From: Pseudarthrobacter sp. GA104
Lineage (GTDB): Bacteria; Actinomycetota; Actinomycetes; Actinomycetales; Micrococcaceae
Reading direction: 5' to 3'
DNA: 64,000 nt
Assembly (NCBI RefSeq): GCF_009741265.1
Contig: NZ_WOWL01000001.1
Location: 3,782,001 to 3,846,000, forward strand
The position numbers and the translations under genes were made by a program. Each line of letters starts with the position of its first letter. Position 1 is the first letter of the stretch. Below the pieces are notes generated by a model that saw nothing but the letters and a program-made list of their open reading frames with translations, searched no databases and was not told where the DNA came from. Below are positions 7,901 to 15,791 of this stretch, in pieces.

Positions 7901-8725
7901 GGTGTGCCAGAACTCGGAGAAGTTGAGGGTCTCGGCCTTCTTGATGTTTGGCACCATGAGCAGGCGGGTGCCGTCAGGCTTGGGCATGTCGATGGCGATG
8001 CCGAAGTTGACGTGGGCCGGCTGGACCGCAACCGGCTTGCCGTCCACTTCGTCGTAGTACACGTTCATCGACGGGAACTGGGAAAGGGCCCGGATCACGG
8101 CATAGCCGATGAGGTGCGTGAAGGAAACCTTGCCACCGCGGGCGCGGGCGAGGTTCGAGTTGATGACCACGCGGTTGTCGATCAGCAGTTTGGCCGGGAT
8201 GGCGCGGACGCTGGTGGCGGTGGGCACCTGGAGGCTGGTGACCATGTTGGTGGCGATCGCCTTTGCCGGTCCGCGAAGGACGGAGACGACGTCCTCTTCG
8301 GGGGCGGTGGGGGCCTTGACGTTCTTGGGCAGCTGCGCGGGGATGGGCTGCGAGCCGGTTCCGGTCCCGGTCTTCTTGCCGCCGTCGCGGGCTTCGGTGG
8401 CGGGGGCCTTCTTTGCCGGGGCTGCAGCGGACGCCGGCGGCGCGGCAGGAGGTGCCGGAGGCGCGGCGGGGGCAGCGGCCGGCGACGGTGCCGGGGCTGC
8501 GGGGGCGGGGTTTACGGCAGGCATTTCCCGGGTGGCAGGGTGGGCTGCGGCATGCGCCGGATGTCCGTTGGAAGAAGAACTGTTGCCCGACCCGAACGAT
8601 TCAAACAGCGGCCACCACTTGGCATCCACAGCGTTCTTGTCCTGCTGGTACTGCTCGTACAGTTCGTCAACGAGCCACTCGTTTCCGCCAAATTCCTCTG
8701 GTAGACGGTGGCTAGGCTGCTCTGG
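4919..8725 (-). CDS. kgd: multifunctional 2-oxoglutarate decarboxylase/dehydrogenase E1-E2 (Kgd/OdhA)
   Basis: TCA-cycle enzyme that decarboxylates 2-oxoglutarate with thiamine diphosphate. In actinobacteria it carries a fused succinyltransferase-like E2 domain. About 1268 residues. Order: N-terminal helix NEWLVDELYEQY; a long Ala/Pro linker (about 45-135); an E2o-like catalytic domain ending in TYDHRV (His about 359); then the E1 domain with MAHRGRLNVL, GDAAFAGQGVVAETLN and the thiamine-binding VVVNNQVGFTT region. GTG 8725 (protein start PEQPSHRLPEE) is preferred over GTG 8773 because AGAGG lies ten bases upstream and conservation begins there. FHA-protein control (GarA/OdhI) is known for the family. 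The terminator at 4867 ends it. Confidence 0.96.
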   Translation of the reverse strand, partial: PEQPSHRLPEEFGGNEWLVDELYEQYQQDKNAVDAKWWPLFESFGSGNSSSSNGHPAHAAAHPATREMPAVNPAPAAPAPSPAAAPAAPPAPPAAPPASAAAPAKKAPATEARDGGKKTGTGTGSQPIPAQLPKNVKAPTAPEEDVVSVLRGPAKAIATNMVTSLQVPTATSVRAIPAKLLIDNRVVINSNLARARGGKVSFTHLIGYAVIRALSQFPSMNVYYDEVDGKPVAVQPAHVNFGIAIDMPKPDGTRLLMVPNIKKAETLNFSEFWHTYEDLIKRARNGKLTAEDHQGTTVSLTNPGGIGTVHSVPRLSKGQAAIIGVGALDYPAEFQGASEKIIAHNAISKVLTLTSTYDHRVIQGAGSGEFLKLVHQLLLGAQDFYDEIFESLRIPYEPVRWSADKQVDPADEINKVARIQQLIHSYRVRGHLMADTDPLEYVQRKHPDLDVLTYGLTLWDLDREWPTGGFGGKPMLKFRDILGVLRDAYCRTTGIEYMHIQEPAERKWFQDQLEHPYSKPSREEQLRIVSKLNAAEAFETFLQTKFVGQKRFSLEGGESLIPLLDAIMSNAADDGLDEVAIGMAHRGRLNVLTNIAGKTYAQVFREFEGTQDPRSVQGSGDVKYHLGTEGTFTSDNGKETKVYLAANPSHLEAVDPVLEGIVRAKQDRLDQGESFPVLPIMVHGDAAFAGQGVVAETLNLSQLRGYRTGGTIHVVVNNQVGFTTAPSSSRSSTYSTDVAKMIQAPVFHVNGDDPEAVVRIGQLAYEFRQRFHKDVVIDMVCYRRRGHNEGDDPSMTQPLMYNLIEAKRSVRKLYTESLIGRGDITEEEAEQLLRDYQERLERVFAETHAAQTSPIPIVTADTAAVSDIERPISQQSDSGVNAPASTAISAETLARIGKAHVEVPEGFTVHAKLKQLLEKREQMSREGGIDWGFGEIAAFGSLIMEGVPVRLAGQDSRRGTFVQRHAVFHDRANGKEWLPLGHLSDDQAKLWIYDSLLSEYAAMGFEYGYSVERPDALVLWEAQFGDFVNGAQTIIDEFISSAEQKWGQRSSLVLMLPHGYEGQGPDHSSARIERFLQLCAEENMIVANPTTAASHFHLLRRQAYSRPRKPLIIFTPKQLLRLKAAASSVEDFTTGSFRPVIGEHEQLAGGAVERVLLVSGRLYYDLLSTRQKTGDKTTAIVRVEQLYPLPHEEIAKELAKYPNAEVVWAQDEPANQGPWPFIGLNLPDALDRRIRLVSRPASASTAAGSMKRHAAEQDVLLKQAFARK

Positions 8726-8831
8726 CACTTGAAATACGCCTCTTCCATGAGTTTGATTTCTCTCCGGCCCCACGGTGCCTCAGCAACACGTTCGAACCGA
8801 TCTCTGCGTCCTCTGAACCCAGACCTTTGCA

Positions 8832-8862
8832 AGTCTAGTGAGCATCTTGTCTTAACTGCCAA
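8832..8862 (-). promoter_or_regulatory. candidate kgd promoter
   Basis: On the minus strand TTGGCA (8857-8862) and TAGACT (8832-8837) are separated by 19 bases. The spacing is slightly long, so this is only a candidate. It would give a leader of about 100 bases. Confidence 0.35.
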
Positions 8863-9009
8863 TAAGGGTGATTCAAATCATGAAGTGACGCCGGGATCGC
8901 TGAATGTGGCGTTATGCACCACGGTCGAGCAGCGCCCTGCCGTGGCAAGAACCAGGCTGCGGGAGCTGCCGGCGGGCCGGCGGCGGCGGGGCGGGGGGTG
9001 CTGCTCCTG

Positions 9010-9276
9010 TAGACTAAAAACCTTATGGACAGTAAATCTAGGTGCCGGCCTGGGGGCTGTCAGCGGAGCATGAAGACCAGCTCCGCGCAGTCCACCCGCA
9101 GAGCCGGCAAACCCCGAACACGAGCCCATCATCCGCCGGCAGCCCGGCCGGCCGTAGCCCCCGCGGAAAGAGCGTCGGTCTCTGCCGACCATCCTCCGCC
9201 GGGAAGATCGTCCAGTCCCCGGCTTTCCCTTTTAAATGCCACGCCGTCGGCAACCGCCTCCCGGGCGGGATGCTGA
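9010..9276 (+). other. leader of the CNNM operon with hairpins and a candidate upstream ORF
   Basis: The 551 bases between kgd and the first CNNM gene have no clear gene. TAGACT at 9010-9015 could be a -10 for the CNNM operon. The leader then contains a 7-bp hairpin (9063-9069/9080-9086) and a 5-bp one (9174-9178/9185-9189). An 83-codon frame runs from ATG 9025 to a TGA at 9274-9276 that directly abuts the CNNM start. It is Pro-, Arg- and Ala-rich with little third-position GC bias, so real translation is doubtful. No known riboswitch was recognised. Confidence 0.3.
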
Positions 9277-10647
9277 ATGGAGTGGCTTCTCCTCGCAGCA
9301 GGACTGCTGCTCATCGCCGGTACGGGTTTCTTTGTCGCCGTCGAGTTCTCCCTCATCGCCTTGGACCAGGCAACGGTCCAGCGCGCCATTGACGACGGCG
9401 ACACGGCCGCCGCGCCATTGCTCACCTGCCTGAAGTCGCTGTCTACGCAGCTGTCCAGCTGCCAGCTGGGCATTACCCTGACCACCCTCCTGACCGGCTA
9501 CGTGATGGAGCCCTCCTTGGGCCGCCTCCTGGAGGCCCCCCTGGCCGCCGTCGGACTTGCCGGCGTCGCGGCCTCCTCCATTTCCCTGGTCCTGGCCATG
9601 GTGATCGCCACCCTGCTCTCCATGCTCCTGGGCGAACTGGTGCCCAAGAACATGGCCATTGCGCTGTCCTTCCCCGTAGGGCGGGCCCTGGCGCGGCCGC
9701 AGCTGATGTTCACCGCCGTCTTCAGGCCCGCCATCGTGGTGCTCAACGGATTCTCCAACAAGGTGCTGAACGTTTTTGGACTGGAAGCAAAGGAGGAAAT
9801 CTCCGGCGCCCGGACGCCCGCGGAACTTGCATCCCTGGTGCGCCGTTCGGCGGCGATGGGAACGCTCGACGCCGGCACCGCCAACTTCGTGGCGCGCACC
9901 TTGAACTTCTCCACGAGGACAGCGGCGGACGTGATGACGCCGCGCATCCGGGTGGAGACGATCGACGCCGACCAGCCGGTCTCGGACGTGGTGGATGCCG
10001 CGCGCCGGACCGGATACTCCCGTTTCCCGGTCATCGGTGACTCCGCGGACGACATCCGGGGGCTGGTGCACGTGAAGAAGGCGGTGGCTGTTCCCTGGGA
10101 CCGCCGCCCGAACCTGGAAGCCGGGGCCATCATGACGGAGGTCCTGAGGGTTCCCGAGACCATCCACCTTGACGCGCTGCTGGCAGAACTCAGGGACGGC
10201 AACCTGCAACTCGCAGTGGTCCTGGATGAGTACGGCGGAACTGCCGGCATCGCCACCCTTGAGGACCTGGTCGAGGAAATCGTGGGGGAGGTGGCGGATG
10301 AGCACGACAAGGTCCGCCCGGGACTGCTGCAGAGTGCCTCCGGCGACTGGTACTTCCCGGGCCTGCTTCGCCCGGACGAGTTGTCCGAGCAGATTCCGCG
10401 GCTGACCGTCCCCGACGAAGCGGCCTATGAGACCGTGGGCGGGTACGTCATGAGCAAGCTGGGCAGGATTGCCGCCGTGGGGGACACGGTTCCCGTTGGC
10501 GGGGGGACACTGAGTGTCACCAGGATGGACGGCCGCCGGATTGACCGGATCTGCTTCCACCCGGCCGTTGAGCCCGAGCCCGCGGCCACCGATGACAAGA
10601 CGAAGCGCAACGGCAGGTCCAAGCGCAACGACAGGACAGAACAATGA
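9277..10647 (+). CDS. hemolysin-family membrane protein (CNNM/CorC: DUF21-CBS-transporter-associated domain)
   Basis: A 456-residue membrane protein. The N-terminal DUF21 domain (residues 1-195) has four hydrophobic segments, including GFFVAVEFSLIALDQA and LGELVPKNMAIAL, the conserved CNNM signature. A CBS pair follows (about 210-335; TRTAADVMTPR, then GTAGIATLEDLVEEIVGEV). A CorC/HlyC-type C-terminal domain (about 345-435) and a basic tail complete it. CNNM/CorC proteins export or regulate Mg2+ and Co2+. The stop overlaps the next paralogue (ATGA), so they form an operon. Confidence 0.9.
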   Translation: MEWLLLAAGLLLIAGTGFFVAVEFSLIALDQATVQRAIDDGDTAAAPLLTCLKSLSTQLSSCQLGITLTTLLTGYVMEPSLGRLLEAPLAAVGLAGVAASSISLVLAMVIATLLSMLLGELVPKNMAIALSFPVGRALARPQLMFTAVFRPAIVVLNGFSNKVLNVFGLEAKEEISGARTPAELASLVRRSAAMGTLDAGTANFVARTLNFSTRTAADVMTPRIRVETIDADQPVSDVVDAARRTGYSRFPVIGDSADDIRGLVHVKKAVAVPWDRRPNLEAGAIMTEVLRVPETIHLDALLAELRDGNLQLAVVLDEYGGTAGIATLEDLVEEIVGEVADEHDKVRPGLLQSASGDWYFPGLLRPDELSEQIPRLTVPDEAAYETVGGYVMSKLGRIAAVGDTVPVGGGTLSVTRMDGRRIDRICFHPAVEPEPAATDDKTKRNGRSKRNDRTEQ

Positions 10648-11714
10648 GCGACTGGGCCGGAATCGTCTGGCTGGGGATCCTGCTGCTTGGTAATGCGTTC
10701 TTCGTTGCCGCTGAGTTCGCGGTCATGTCCGCGCGGCGAAGCCAGATCGAGCCGCTGGCCGAGGCCGGGTCCAAGCGTGCGCAGACCACCCTCCGCGCCA
10801 TGGAAAACGTGTCGCTGATGCTGGCATGTGCCCAGCTTGGCATCACCGTGTGTTCGCTGCTGATCCTGCTGGTGGCTGAACCTGCTATCCACCACCTGCT
10901 GGCCGTCCCCCTGGAGACGCTTGGCCTGCCGATGGAGATCGCCGACGTGGCGGCCTTTGCCGTTGCCCTGGTGCTGGTGACGTTCCTGCACGTCACGTTC
11001 GGCGAGATGGTGCCGAAGAACATTTCGGTAAGCGTGGCAGACAAGGCGGCGCTGCTGCTTGCCCCGCCGCTGATGTTTGTTGCCCGGCTGGTCCACCCCG
11101 TGATCTCGGTCCTGAACTGGTCCGCGAACCACATCCTCAAGCTCCTCCGCATTGAGCCCAAGGATGAGGTGAATTCCTCCTTCACCCTTGAGGAGGTGCA
11201 GTCGATCGTGCAGGAGTCCACCCGCCACGGCCTGGTGGACGACGACGCCGGGCTGATCACCGGCGCGCTGGAGTTCTCCGAATACACGGCCGCGGACATC
11301 ATGGTGCCGCTGGACAAGCTGGTCATGCTGAAGGCGTCCACCACACCGGTGGAGTTCGAAAAAGCAGTCAGCCGCACCGGGTTTTCCCGATTCCCCATGC
11401 TTGACGAGGACGACATGCTGTACGGCTACCTCCACGTCAAGGACGTGCTCTCCATCCCCGAGGAGGCGTATGGGCTGCCGATAGCCGAAAGCCGCATCCG
11501 GTCGTTGGCCAACCTGGCACTGGACGACGAGATTGAAAAGGCGATGTCCGTCATGCAGCGCACTGGCTCGCACCTGGCCCGGGTGATCGGCCCGGACGGC
11601 AACACCCGGGGCGTCCTGTTCCTCGAGGACGTGATCGAGCAGCTGGTGGGCGAGATCAGGGACGCCACGCAGGCCACCGGCATCCGCAGGCTGGGACAGC
11701 CGAACGGCAGCTGA
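10644..11714 (+). CDS. hemolysin-family membrane protein (CNNM paralogue lacking the CorC-type C-terminus)
   Basis: A 356-residue paralogue of the preceding protein. It has the DUF21 membrane domain (GNAFFVAAEFAVMSARR, FGEMVPKNISVSV) and the CBS pair (YTAADIMVPLDKL, then TRGVLFLEDVIEQLVGEI). It ends just after the second CBS domain, without the CorC/HlyC module. Pairs of unequal CNNM proteins are usual in actinobacteria, which suggests a heteromer. A terminator follows. Confidence 0.9.
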   Translation: MSDWAGIVWLGILLLGNAFFVAAEFAVMSARRSQIEPLAEAGSKRAQTTLRAMENVSLMLACAQLGITVCSLLILLVAEPAIHHLLAVPLETLGLPMEIADVAAFAVALVLVTFLHVTFGEMVPKNISVSVADKAALLLAPPLMFVARLVHPVISVLNWSANHILKLLRIEPKDEVNSSFTLEEVQSIVQESTRHGLVDDDAGLITGALEFSEYTAADIMVPLDKLVMLKASTTPVEFEKAVSRTGFSRFPMLDEDDMLYGYLHVKDVLSIPEEAYGLPIAESRIRSLANLALDDEIEKAMSVMQRTGSHLARVIGPDGNTRGVLFLEDVIEQLVGEIRDATQATGIRRLGQPNGS

Positions 11715-11717
11715 CCC

Positions 11718-11757
11718 GAAGGCGCCCTTCCCGGCCAGTTCGGGGAAGGCGCCTTTT
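11718..11757 (+). terminator. terminator of the CNNM operon
   Basis: Inverted arms AAGGCGCC-CTTCCC and GGGGAAG-GCGCCTT form a strong stem with a single bulge. TTTT follows immediately (11754-11757). Confidence 0.8.
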
Positions 11758-11772
11758 CTGCCGGCCTTCCGC

Positions 11773-11799
11773 CCTAAATAGGAATGATTCCCATTTAGG
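11773..11799 (+). promoter_or_regulatory. 27-bp palindromic operator of the zinc transporter operon (probable Zur box)
   Basis: A 27-bp inverted repeat, symmetric except at one base pair in each half and the centre, with core GGAATGATTCC and outer arms CCTAAAT/ATTTAGG. It abuts a -10-like TATAAG (11800-11805) before znuA. The AATGATT core resembles Fur/Zur-family operators, and a zur-like gene ends the locus at 14576. Zinc-dependent repression of znuACB is inferred. Confidence 0.65.
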
Positions 11800-11847
11800 T
11801 ATAAGCTGGACTGGTTGTTTTCACCTTCCCCTTTGAATGAGGTTCCC

Positions 11848-12837
11848 GTGCGCCGTACCGCCGCTGCCCGATCGTCCCTGGCCGCCCTTGCCGGGCTAGG
11901 CCTCCTGCTCACCGCGTGCAGCCCGCAGGCGGAACCGTCAACGCAGGCTGCCGACGGGATCAACGTGGTGGCGTCAACCAACGTCTATGGGGACATCGCC
12001 AAGACAATCGGCGGTGACAAGGTCAGCGTTACGGCCCTCATCACCAAGACCAGCCAGGATCCGCATTCCTACGAAGCCACTGCCCAGGACCGGCTGGCAG
12101 TGTCCAAGGCGGACCTTGTCCTGGAAAACGGCGGCGGTTACGACGGCTTCATCCACACCCTGGCACAGGACAGCGGCCTCGACGACGCGAAGGTGCTGAA
12201 CGCCGTCGAACTTTCCGGCCTTGCCCACCCGGAGGAGGAAAAGCCCTCCGCTGGGGCGACCACGACGGAACCGGCAGCGGGGGATGGCTCCGCGCACGGC
12301 CACGGCGAAATGAACGAGCACGTCTGGTACAGCCTGCACGCCATGGAGCGGCTGGCCGACGGCATCGCCGCCAAGCTCGGCGAGCTGGACCCCGCCTCTG
12401 CTTCGACCTTCCAGTCGAACGCTTCCGCCTTCAAATCCAGCGTTGAAGAGCTGCACCTAAAGCTCGATGCCCTCAAGCCTGCGTCAGCCGGGGCCCAGGT
12501 TGCCGTCACCGAACCCGTGCCCCTCTACCTCCTTGAGGATGCCGGGCTGGTGAACGCCACCCCTGCGGACTACACTGCTGCGATTGAAGAAGGCTCCGAC
12601 GTGCCGCCTGCAGTCCTCAAGGCGGCAACCGACCTGGTGGCCACGAAGTCGGTGCGGCTCCTCGCCTACAACAGCCAGACCGAAGGCCCGCAGACGGAGT
12701 CGCTGAAGAAGGCCGCGGAAACTGCCGGGGTTCCGGTGGTGGATTTCAACGAAACACTGCCTGAGGGCAAGACGTACCTGCAGTGGATGACGGACAATGT
12801 GGACAACATCAGCAAAGTTCTGGAGACAAATAGTTGA
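11848..12837 (+). CDS. znuA: zinc ABC transporter substrate-binding lipoprotein (ZnuA/AdcA type)
   Basis: A 329-residue cluster A-I solute-binding protein that captures Zn2+ (possibly Mn2+) outside the membrane. The N-terminus RRTAAARSSLAALAGLGLLL then TACS is a lipoprotein signal with Cys in the lipobox. The mature part shows VVASTNVYGDIAKTIGG, DPHSYEATAQD (metal His) and a His-rich stretch HGHGEMNEHVWY. Such a His loop favours zinc. The start is GTG 11848 after GAGG; the longer TTG start gives no signal peptide. It overlaps znuC by four bases (TTGA). Confidence 0.88.
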   Translation: MRRTAAARSSLAALAGLGLLLTACSPQAEPSTQAADGINVVASTNVYGDIAKTIGGDKVSVTALITKTSQDPHSYEATAQDRLAVSKADLVLENGGGYDGFIHTLAQDSGLDDAKVLNAVELSGLAHPEEEKPSAGATTTEPAAGDGSAHGHGEMNEHVWYSLHAMERLADGIAAKLGELDPASASTFQSNASAFKSSVEELHLKLDALKPASAGAQVAVTEPVPLYLLEDAGLVNATPADYTAAIEEGSDVPPAVLKAATDLVATKSVRLLAYNSQTEGPQTESLKKAAETAGVPVVDFNETLPEGKTYLQWMTDNVDNISKVLETNS

Positions 12838-13646
12838 AACCCCTGGTCAGCCTTACCGGAGCGTCCCTGAAGTTCGGTAAGCGGGCGCTCTGGGAGGACC
12901 TGGACCTGGACATTAAGCCCGGCGAGTTCTTCGCCGTGCTTGGTCCCAACGGAAGCGGCAAGACCACATTCCTGAAGGTCCTCCTGGGGCTCCAGGACCT
13001 GCACCGCGGCCAGGCCGTCCTGGGCGGCCGCCCCGTGGAGCGCGGGAGCAGCCTGATCGGCTACATCCCGCAGCAAAAATCGTTCGCTCCGGACACTCCC
13101 ATGCGTGCCAGGGACCTCGTGGGCCTGGGCGTTGACGGCCACCGCTGGGGCCTGCGCCTGAACACCGCCAAGGCCAACCGCAGGATTGACGAACTCCTTG
13201 AACTGGTTGGTGCCACGGAATACGCAAAAGTCCCGGTGGGCCAGCTCTCCGGCGGCGAGCAGCAGCGGCTCCGCGTGGCGCAGGCGCTTGCCACGGATCC
13301 GCAGGTCCTGCTTTGCGACGAACCCCTGCTTTCCCTGGACTTGCACCACCAGCAGGCGGTCAGCGCCCTGATCAACAAGCAGTGCCGCGACCAGAACAGC
13401 GCCGTTGTGTTCGTGACGCACGAAATCAACCCCATCATCGACTACGTGGACCGTGTCCTGTACTTGGCCGGCGGACGCTTCAGGGTGGGAGCCCCGGAGG
13501 AAGTCATGACCACGGAAGTCCTCTCCGGCCTCTACGGCAGCCACGTTGAGGTTATCCACGCGAACGGCCGCATCGTGGTGGTGGGCCTCCCTGACGCCAC
13601 TACCCACCACCATGCGGAGACGCACGCGGCGGGAGAGGCTGCCTGA
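12834..13646 (+). CDS. znuC: zinc ABC transporter ATP-binding protein
   Basis: A 270-residue ABC ATPase energising metal uptake. Walker A is GPNGSGKTT (about residues 38-46), the signature is LSGGEQQRLRVAQAL, Walker B is VLLCDEPLLSLDL, and the switch is VTHE. The C-terminus is His-rich (THHHAETHAAG), which may bind metal. The TTG start overlaps the znuA stop and has GGAG upstream. The Walker B segment reads DEPLLSLDL where DEPLxxLD is usual, which is still conservative. Confidence 0.9.
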   Translation: MKPLVSLTGASLKFGKRALWEDLDLDIKPGEFFAVLGPNGSGKTTFLKVLLGLQDLHRGQAVLGGRPVERGSSLIGYIPQQKSFAPDTPMRARDLVGLGVDGHRWGLRLNTAKANRRIDELLELVGATEYAKVPVGQLSGGEQQRLRVAQALATDPQVLLCDEPLLSLDLHHQQAVSALINKQCRDQNSAVVFVTHEINPIIDYVDRVLYLAGGRFRVGAPEEVMTTEVLSGLYGSHVEVIHANGRIVVVGLPDATTHHHAETHAAGEAA

Positions 13647-14521
13647 TGGACGCGGACAGCATCCTTGGCGCGATCTTCAGCTTCGAGAACTACGGCGAGC
13701 TGCTGGTCCTGGTCCAGAACTCGATTTGGGCAGGTGCCGTCCTGGGCCTGCTGGGCGGGCTGGTTGGCACCTTTGTCATGAAGCGCGACCTGGCCTTCGC
13801 GGTCCACGGCATATCCGAACTCTCCTTCGCCGGTGCCGCCTTTGCCCTGCTGGTCGGCGCGAACATCGTCTTTGGATCGCTCATAGGATCGGTTGCCGCC
13901 GCCCTGCTTTTGGGCCTGATGGGCGTCCGGGCCAGGGACAAGAATTCAATCATCGGCGTGATCATGCCGTTCGGGCTGGGACTTGGGATCCTGTTCCTGT
14001 CCCTTTACGAAGGACGGGCTGCCAACAAGTTCGGCCTGCTGACCGGGCAGATCGTGTCCGTGGACACGGTGCAGCTCCAGGCGCTTGCCGGTACCGCCGT
14101 GGTGGTGATGCTGGCCCTGGTGGCCATTTGGCGGCCGCTCAATTTCGCCAGCCTGGATCCGGAACTGGCGGAGGCCCGGGGTGTTCCCGTCCGGACGCTT
14201 GCCATCGTATTCATGGTCCTCCTGGGCGTCTCCGTAGCGCTGTCCATCCAGGTGGTGGGCGCGCTCCTGGTCCTCGCCCTGCTGATTACCCCGGCCGCGG
14301 CGGCGCTGCGGGTGACGTCGTCACCGGTGGCGGTGGTGGTGCTTAGCGTGCTCTTTGCCATGACGGCCACGGTGGGCGGGATCCTGCTGGCCCTGGGCGG
14401 ACGCATCCCCATCAGCCCCTACGTCACTACCCTGTCGTTCCTGATCTACGTGGTGTGCCGGGTGATCGGGTCGGTGCGGGCCGCAAGGGGCATCAACGGG
14501 CGGGTCCTGGCCGCATCCTGA
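13646..14521 (+). CDS. znuB: zinc ABC transporter permease (ABC-3 family)
   Basis: A 291-residue integral membrane protein with about eight hydrophobic helices. ABC-3 hallmarks include GGLVGTFVMKRDLAFAVHGISE near residues 32-53 and VVGALLVLALLITPAAAA near 212. It forms the membrane channel with ZnuC. The ATG overlaps the znuC stop by one base (TGATG), so the three genes are translationally coupled. It is convergent with the zur-like gene. Confidence 0.9.
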   Translation: MDADSILGAIFSFENYGELLVLVQNSIWAGAVLGLLGGLVGTFVMKRDLAFAVHGISELSFAGAAFALLVGANIVFGSLIGSVAAALLLGLMGVRARDKNSIIGVIMPFGLGLGILFLSLYEGRAANKFGLLTGQIVSVDTVQLQALAGTAVVVMLALVAIWRPLNFASLDPELAEARGVPVRTLAIVFMVLLGVSVALSIQVVGALLVLALLITPAAAALRVTSSPVAVVVLSVLFAMTATVGGILLALGGRIPISPYVTTLSFLIYVVCRVIGSVRAARGINGRVLAAS

Positions 14522-14575
14522 AAGGCGGCCTGCCTACTGCCTGCCCCCTGCATGGTCGCCTACCTGGCTGCGTGC

Positions 14576-15040
14576 CTAAGGGATGCCGGCGGCCTGGCGC
14601 ACCGTGCAGTCAGGGCAGAGCCCGAAAATCTCCACCGTGTGGGCCACGTCGGTATATCCGTGTTCTGCCGCGATGCGCGCCGCCCACGTCTCAACGGCGG
14701 GGGCCTCCACTTCCACGGCCTTTCCACAGTTGCGGCACAGCAAGTGGTGATGGTGCCCGGTGACGGCGCAGCGCCTGTACACCGCTTCACCGTCGCCGTT
14801 CCGCAGAACGTCCACCAGCCCCTCGTCCGCGAGAGACTGCAGGATCCGGTAGGCGGTTGCCAGCGAGACCGGGGCGCCCTGGTTTTGCAGGATCCGGTAC
14901 AGCTCCTGCGTGCTGACGAAATCGTCGAGTTCATCCAGGGCGGCGCTTACGGCCCGGCGCTGCTTCGTGACGCGCTGTTCCTTGCCGCCGCCCGGCACGG
15001 GGGACGGGGTGGTGGAATCAGCCTTGGCGCCGAAGGGCAT
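14576..15040 (-). CDS. zur: Fur family repressor, probably Zur
   Basis: A 154-residue metalloregulator. The winged helix is seen at VTKQRRAVSAALDELDDFVSTQELY and SLATAYRILQSLADEGLVD. Metal and dimer features are GHHHHLLCRNCGK (Zn Cys pair) and IFGLCPDCT near the C-terminus. The ribosome site is GAGGAAG before ATG 15040. Its place opposite znuACB and the palindrome at 11773 make Zur more likely than Fur, but metal specificity is inferred from context only. Confidence 0.85.
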   Translation of the reverse strand: MPFGAKADSTTPSPVPGGGKEQRVTKQRRAVSAALDELDDFVSTQELYRILQNQGAPVSLATAYRILQSLADEGLVDVLRNGDGEAVYRRCAVTGHHHHLLCRNCGKAVEVEAPAVETWAARIAAEHGYTDVAHTVEIFGLCPDCTVRQAAGIP

Positions 15041-15122
15041 GGATGGACTCGCTTCCTCAGGATGGTGGCAAAGATACAGATTACCAGCCGGAGCGTCGTG
15101 GACACGGTCCCGCGGCGGACCC

Positions 15123-15128
15123 TAGGCT
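15123..15128 (+). promoter_or_regulatory. -10 element for a leaderless transcript
   Basis: TAGGCT lies six bases before the ATG at 15135 and no Shine-Dalgarno sequence is present. Transcription would start at or next to the start codon. Confidence 0.45.
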
Positions 15129-15134
15129 GGCGCT

Positions 15135-15791
15135 ATGAAGCTGACCAAATACACCCACTCCTGCGTCCGCCTTGAAAAGGACGGCCGGGTCCTGGTCCTG
15201 GATCCGGGCAACTTTTCCGAGTCGGCGGAGGCCCTGGAGGATGCGGAGGCGGTCCTGGTCACGCATGAGCATGCCGACCACATCGACGTTCCGGTTGTGG
15301 TGGAGGCGTTGCGCGCAAACGGGGCGCTGGCGGTTTTCGCTCCGGCGCGGGTTGCCGGCCAGCTGCAGGACAAGGCCACGGGCGAAGCCGCGCGCATCCA
15401 CGCCGTGAACCCTGGCTCAACATTCCAGGCTGCCGGCTTCACCGTCCGCAGCTTCGGAGGCCAGCATGCCCTGATCCACCCGCAGATCCCCGTTGTCGCC
15501 AACATCGGATACCTCATCGACGACAACGTCTACCACCCGGGGGACTCCTTCGTCATTCCGGACGGGACCAGCGTCCGGACCCTGTTGGTTCCCCTCCACG
15601 CGCCGTGGAGCAAATCCGCCGAGGTGCTGGACTTTGTGATCGGCGTCCGGGCGCCGAAGGCGTTCCAGATCCATGACGGACTGCTCAACGAGAACGGCCT
15701 GAAGATCGTGGAAGGCCATGTCCAGAGGATCGGCGCCAAATACGGCACCGAATACACCCATCTGGCTGCCCGGGAGTCGGTGGAAGTTTGA
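15135..15791 (+). CDS. MBL-fold metal-dependent hydrolase (UlaG/RomA-like)
   Basis: A 218-residue metallo-beta-lactamase-fold protein. The metal site is seen as VTHEHADHID (about residues 42-51), with FGGQHALIH and GDSFVIPDG later. The short N-terminus (KYTHSCVRLEKDGRVLVLDPG) is typical of the MBL group annotated as L-ascorbate lactonase-like hydrolases. The substrate is unknown. First gene of a run of four overlapping genes. Confidence 0.85.
   Translation: MKLTKYTHSCVRLEKDGRVLVLDPGNFSESAEALEDAEAVLVTHEHADHIDVPVVVEALRANGALAVFAPARVAGQLQDKATGEAARIHAVNPGSTFQAAGFTVRSFGGQHALIHPQIPVVANIGYLIDDNVYHPGDSFVIPDGTSVRTLLVPLHAPWSKSAEVLDFVIGVRAPKAFQIHDGLLNENGLKIVEGHVQRIGAKYGTEYTHLAARESVEV

Noticed and set aside
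9010..9276. M-box or yybP-ykoY riboswitch before the CNNM genes
   Set aside because: Some short stretches are suggestive, but the conserved core of neither class could be found by eye. Left as an unclassified leader.
9277..11714. Two CNNM ORFs as a frameshifted single gene
   Set aside because: Each has its own complete DUF21 and CBS domains; they are paralogues with a normal four-base overlap.
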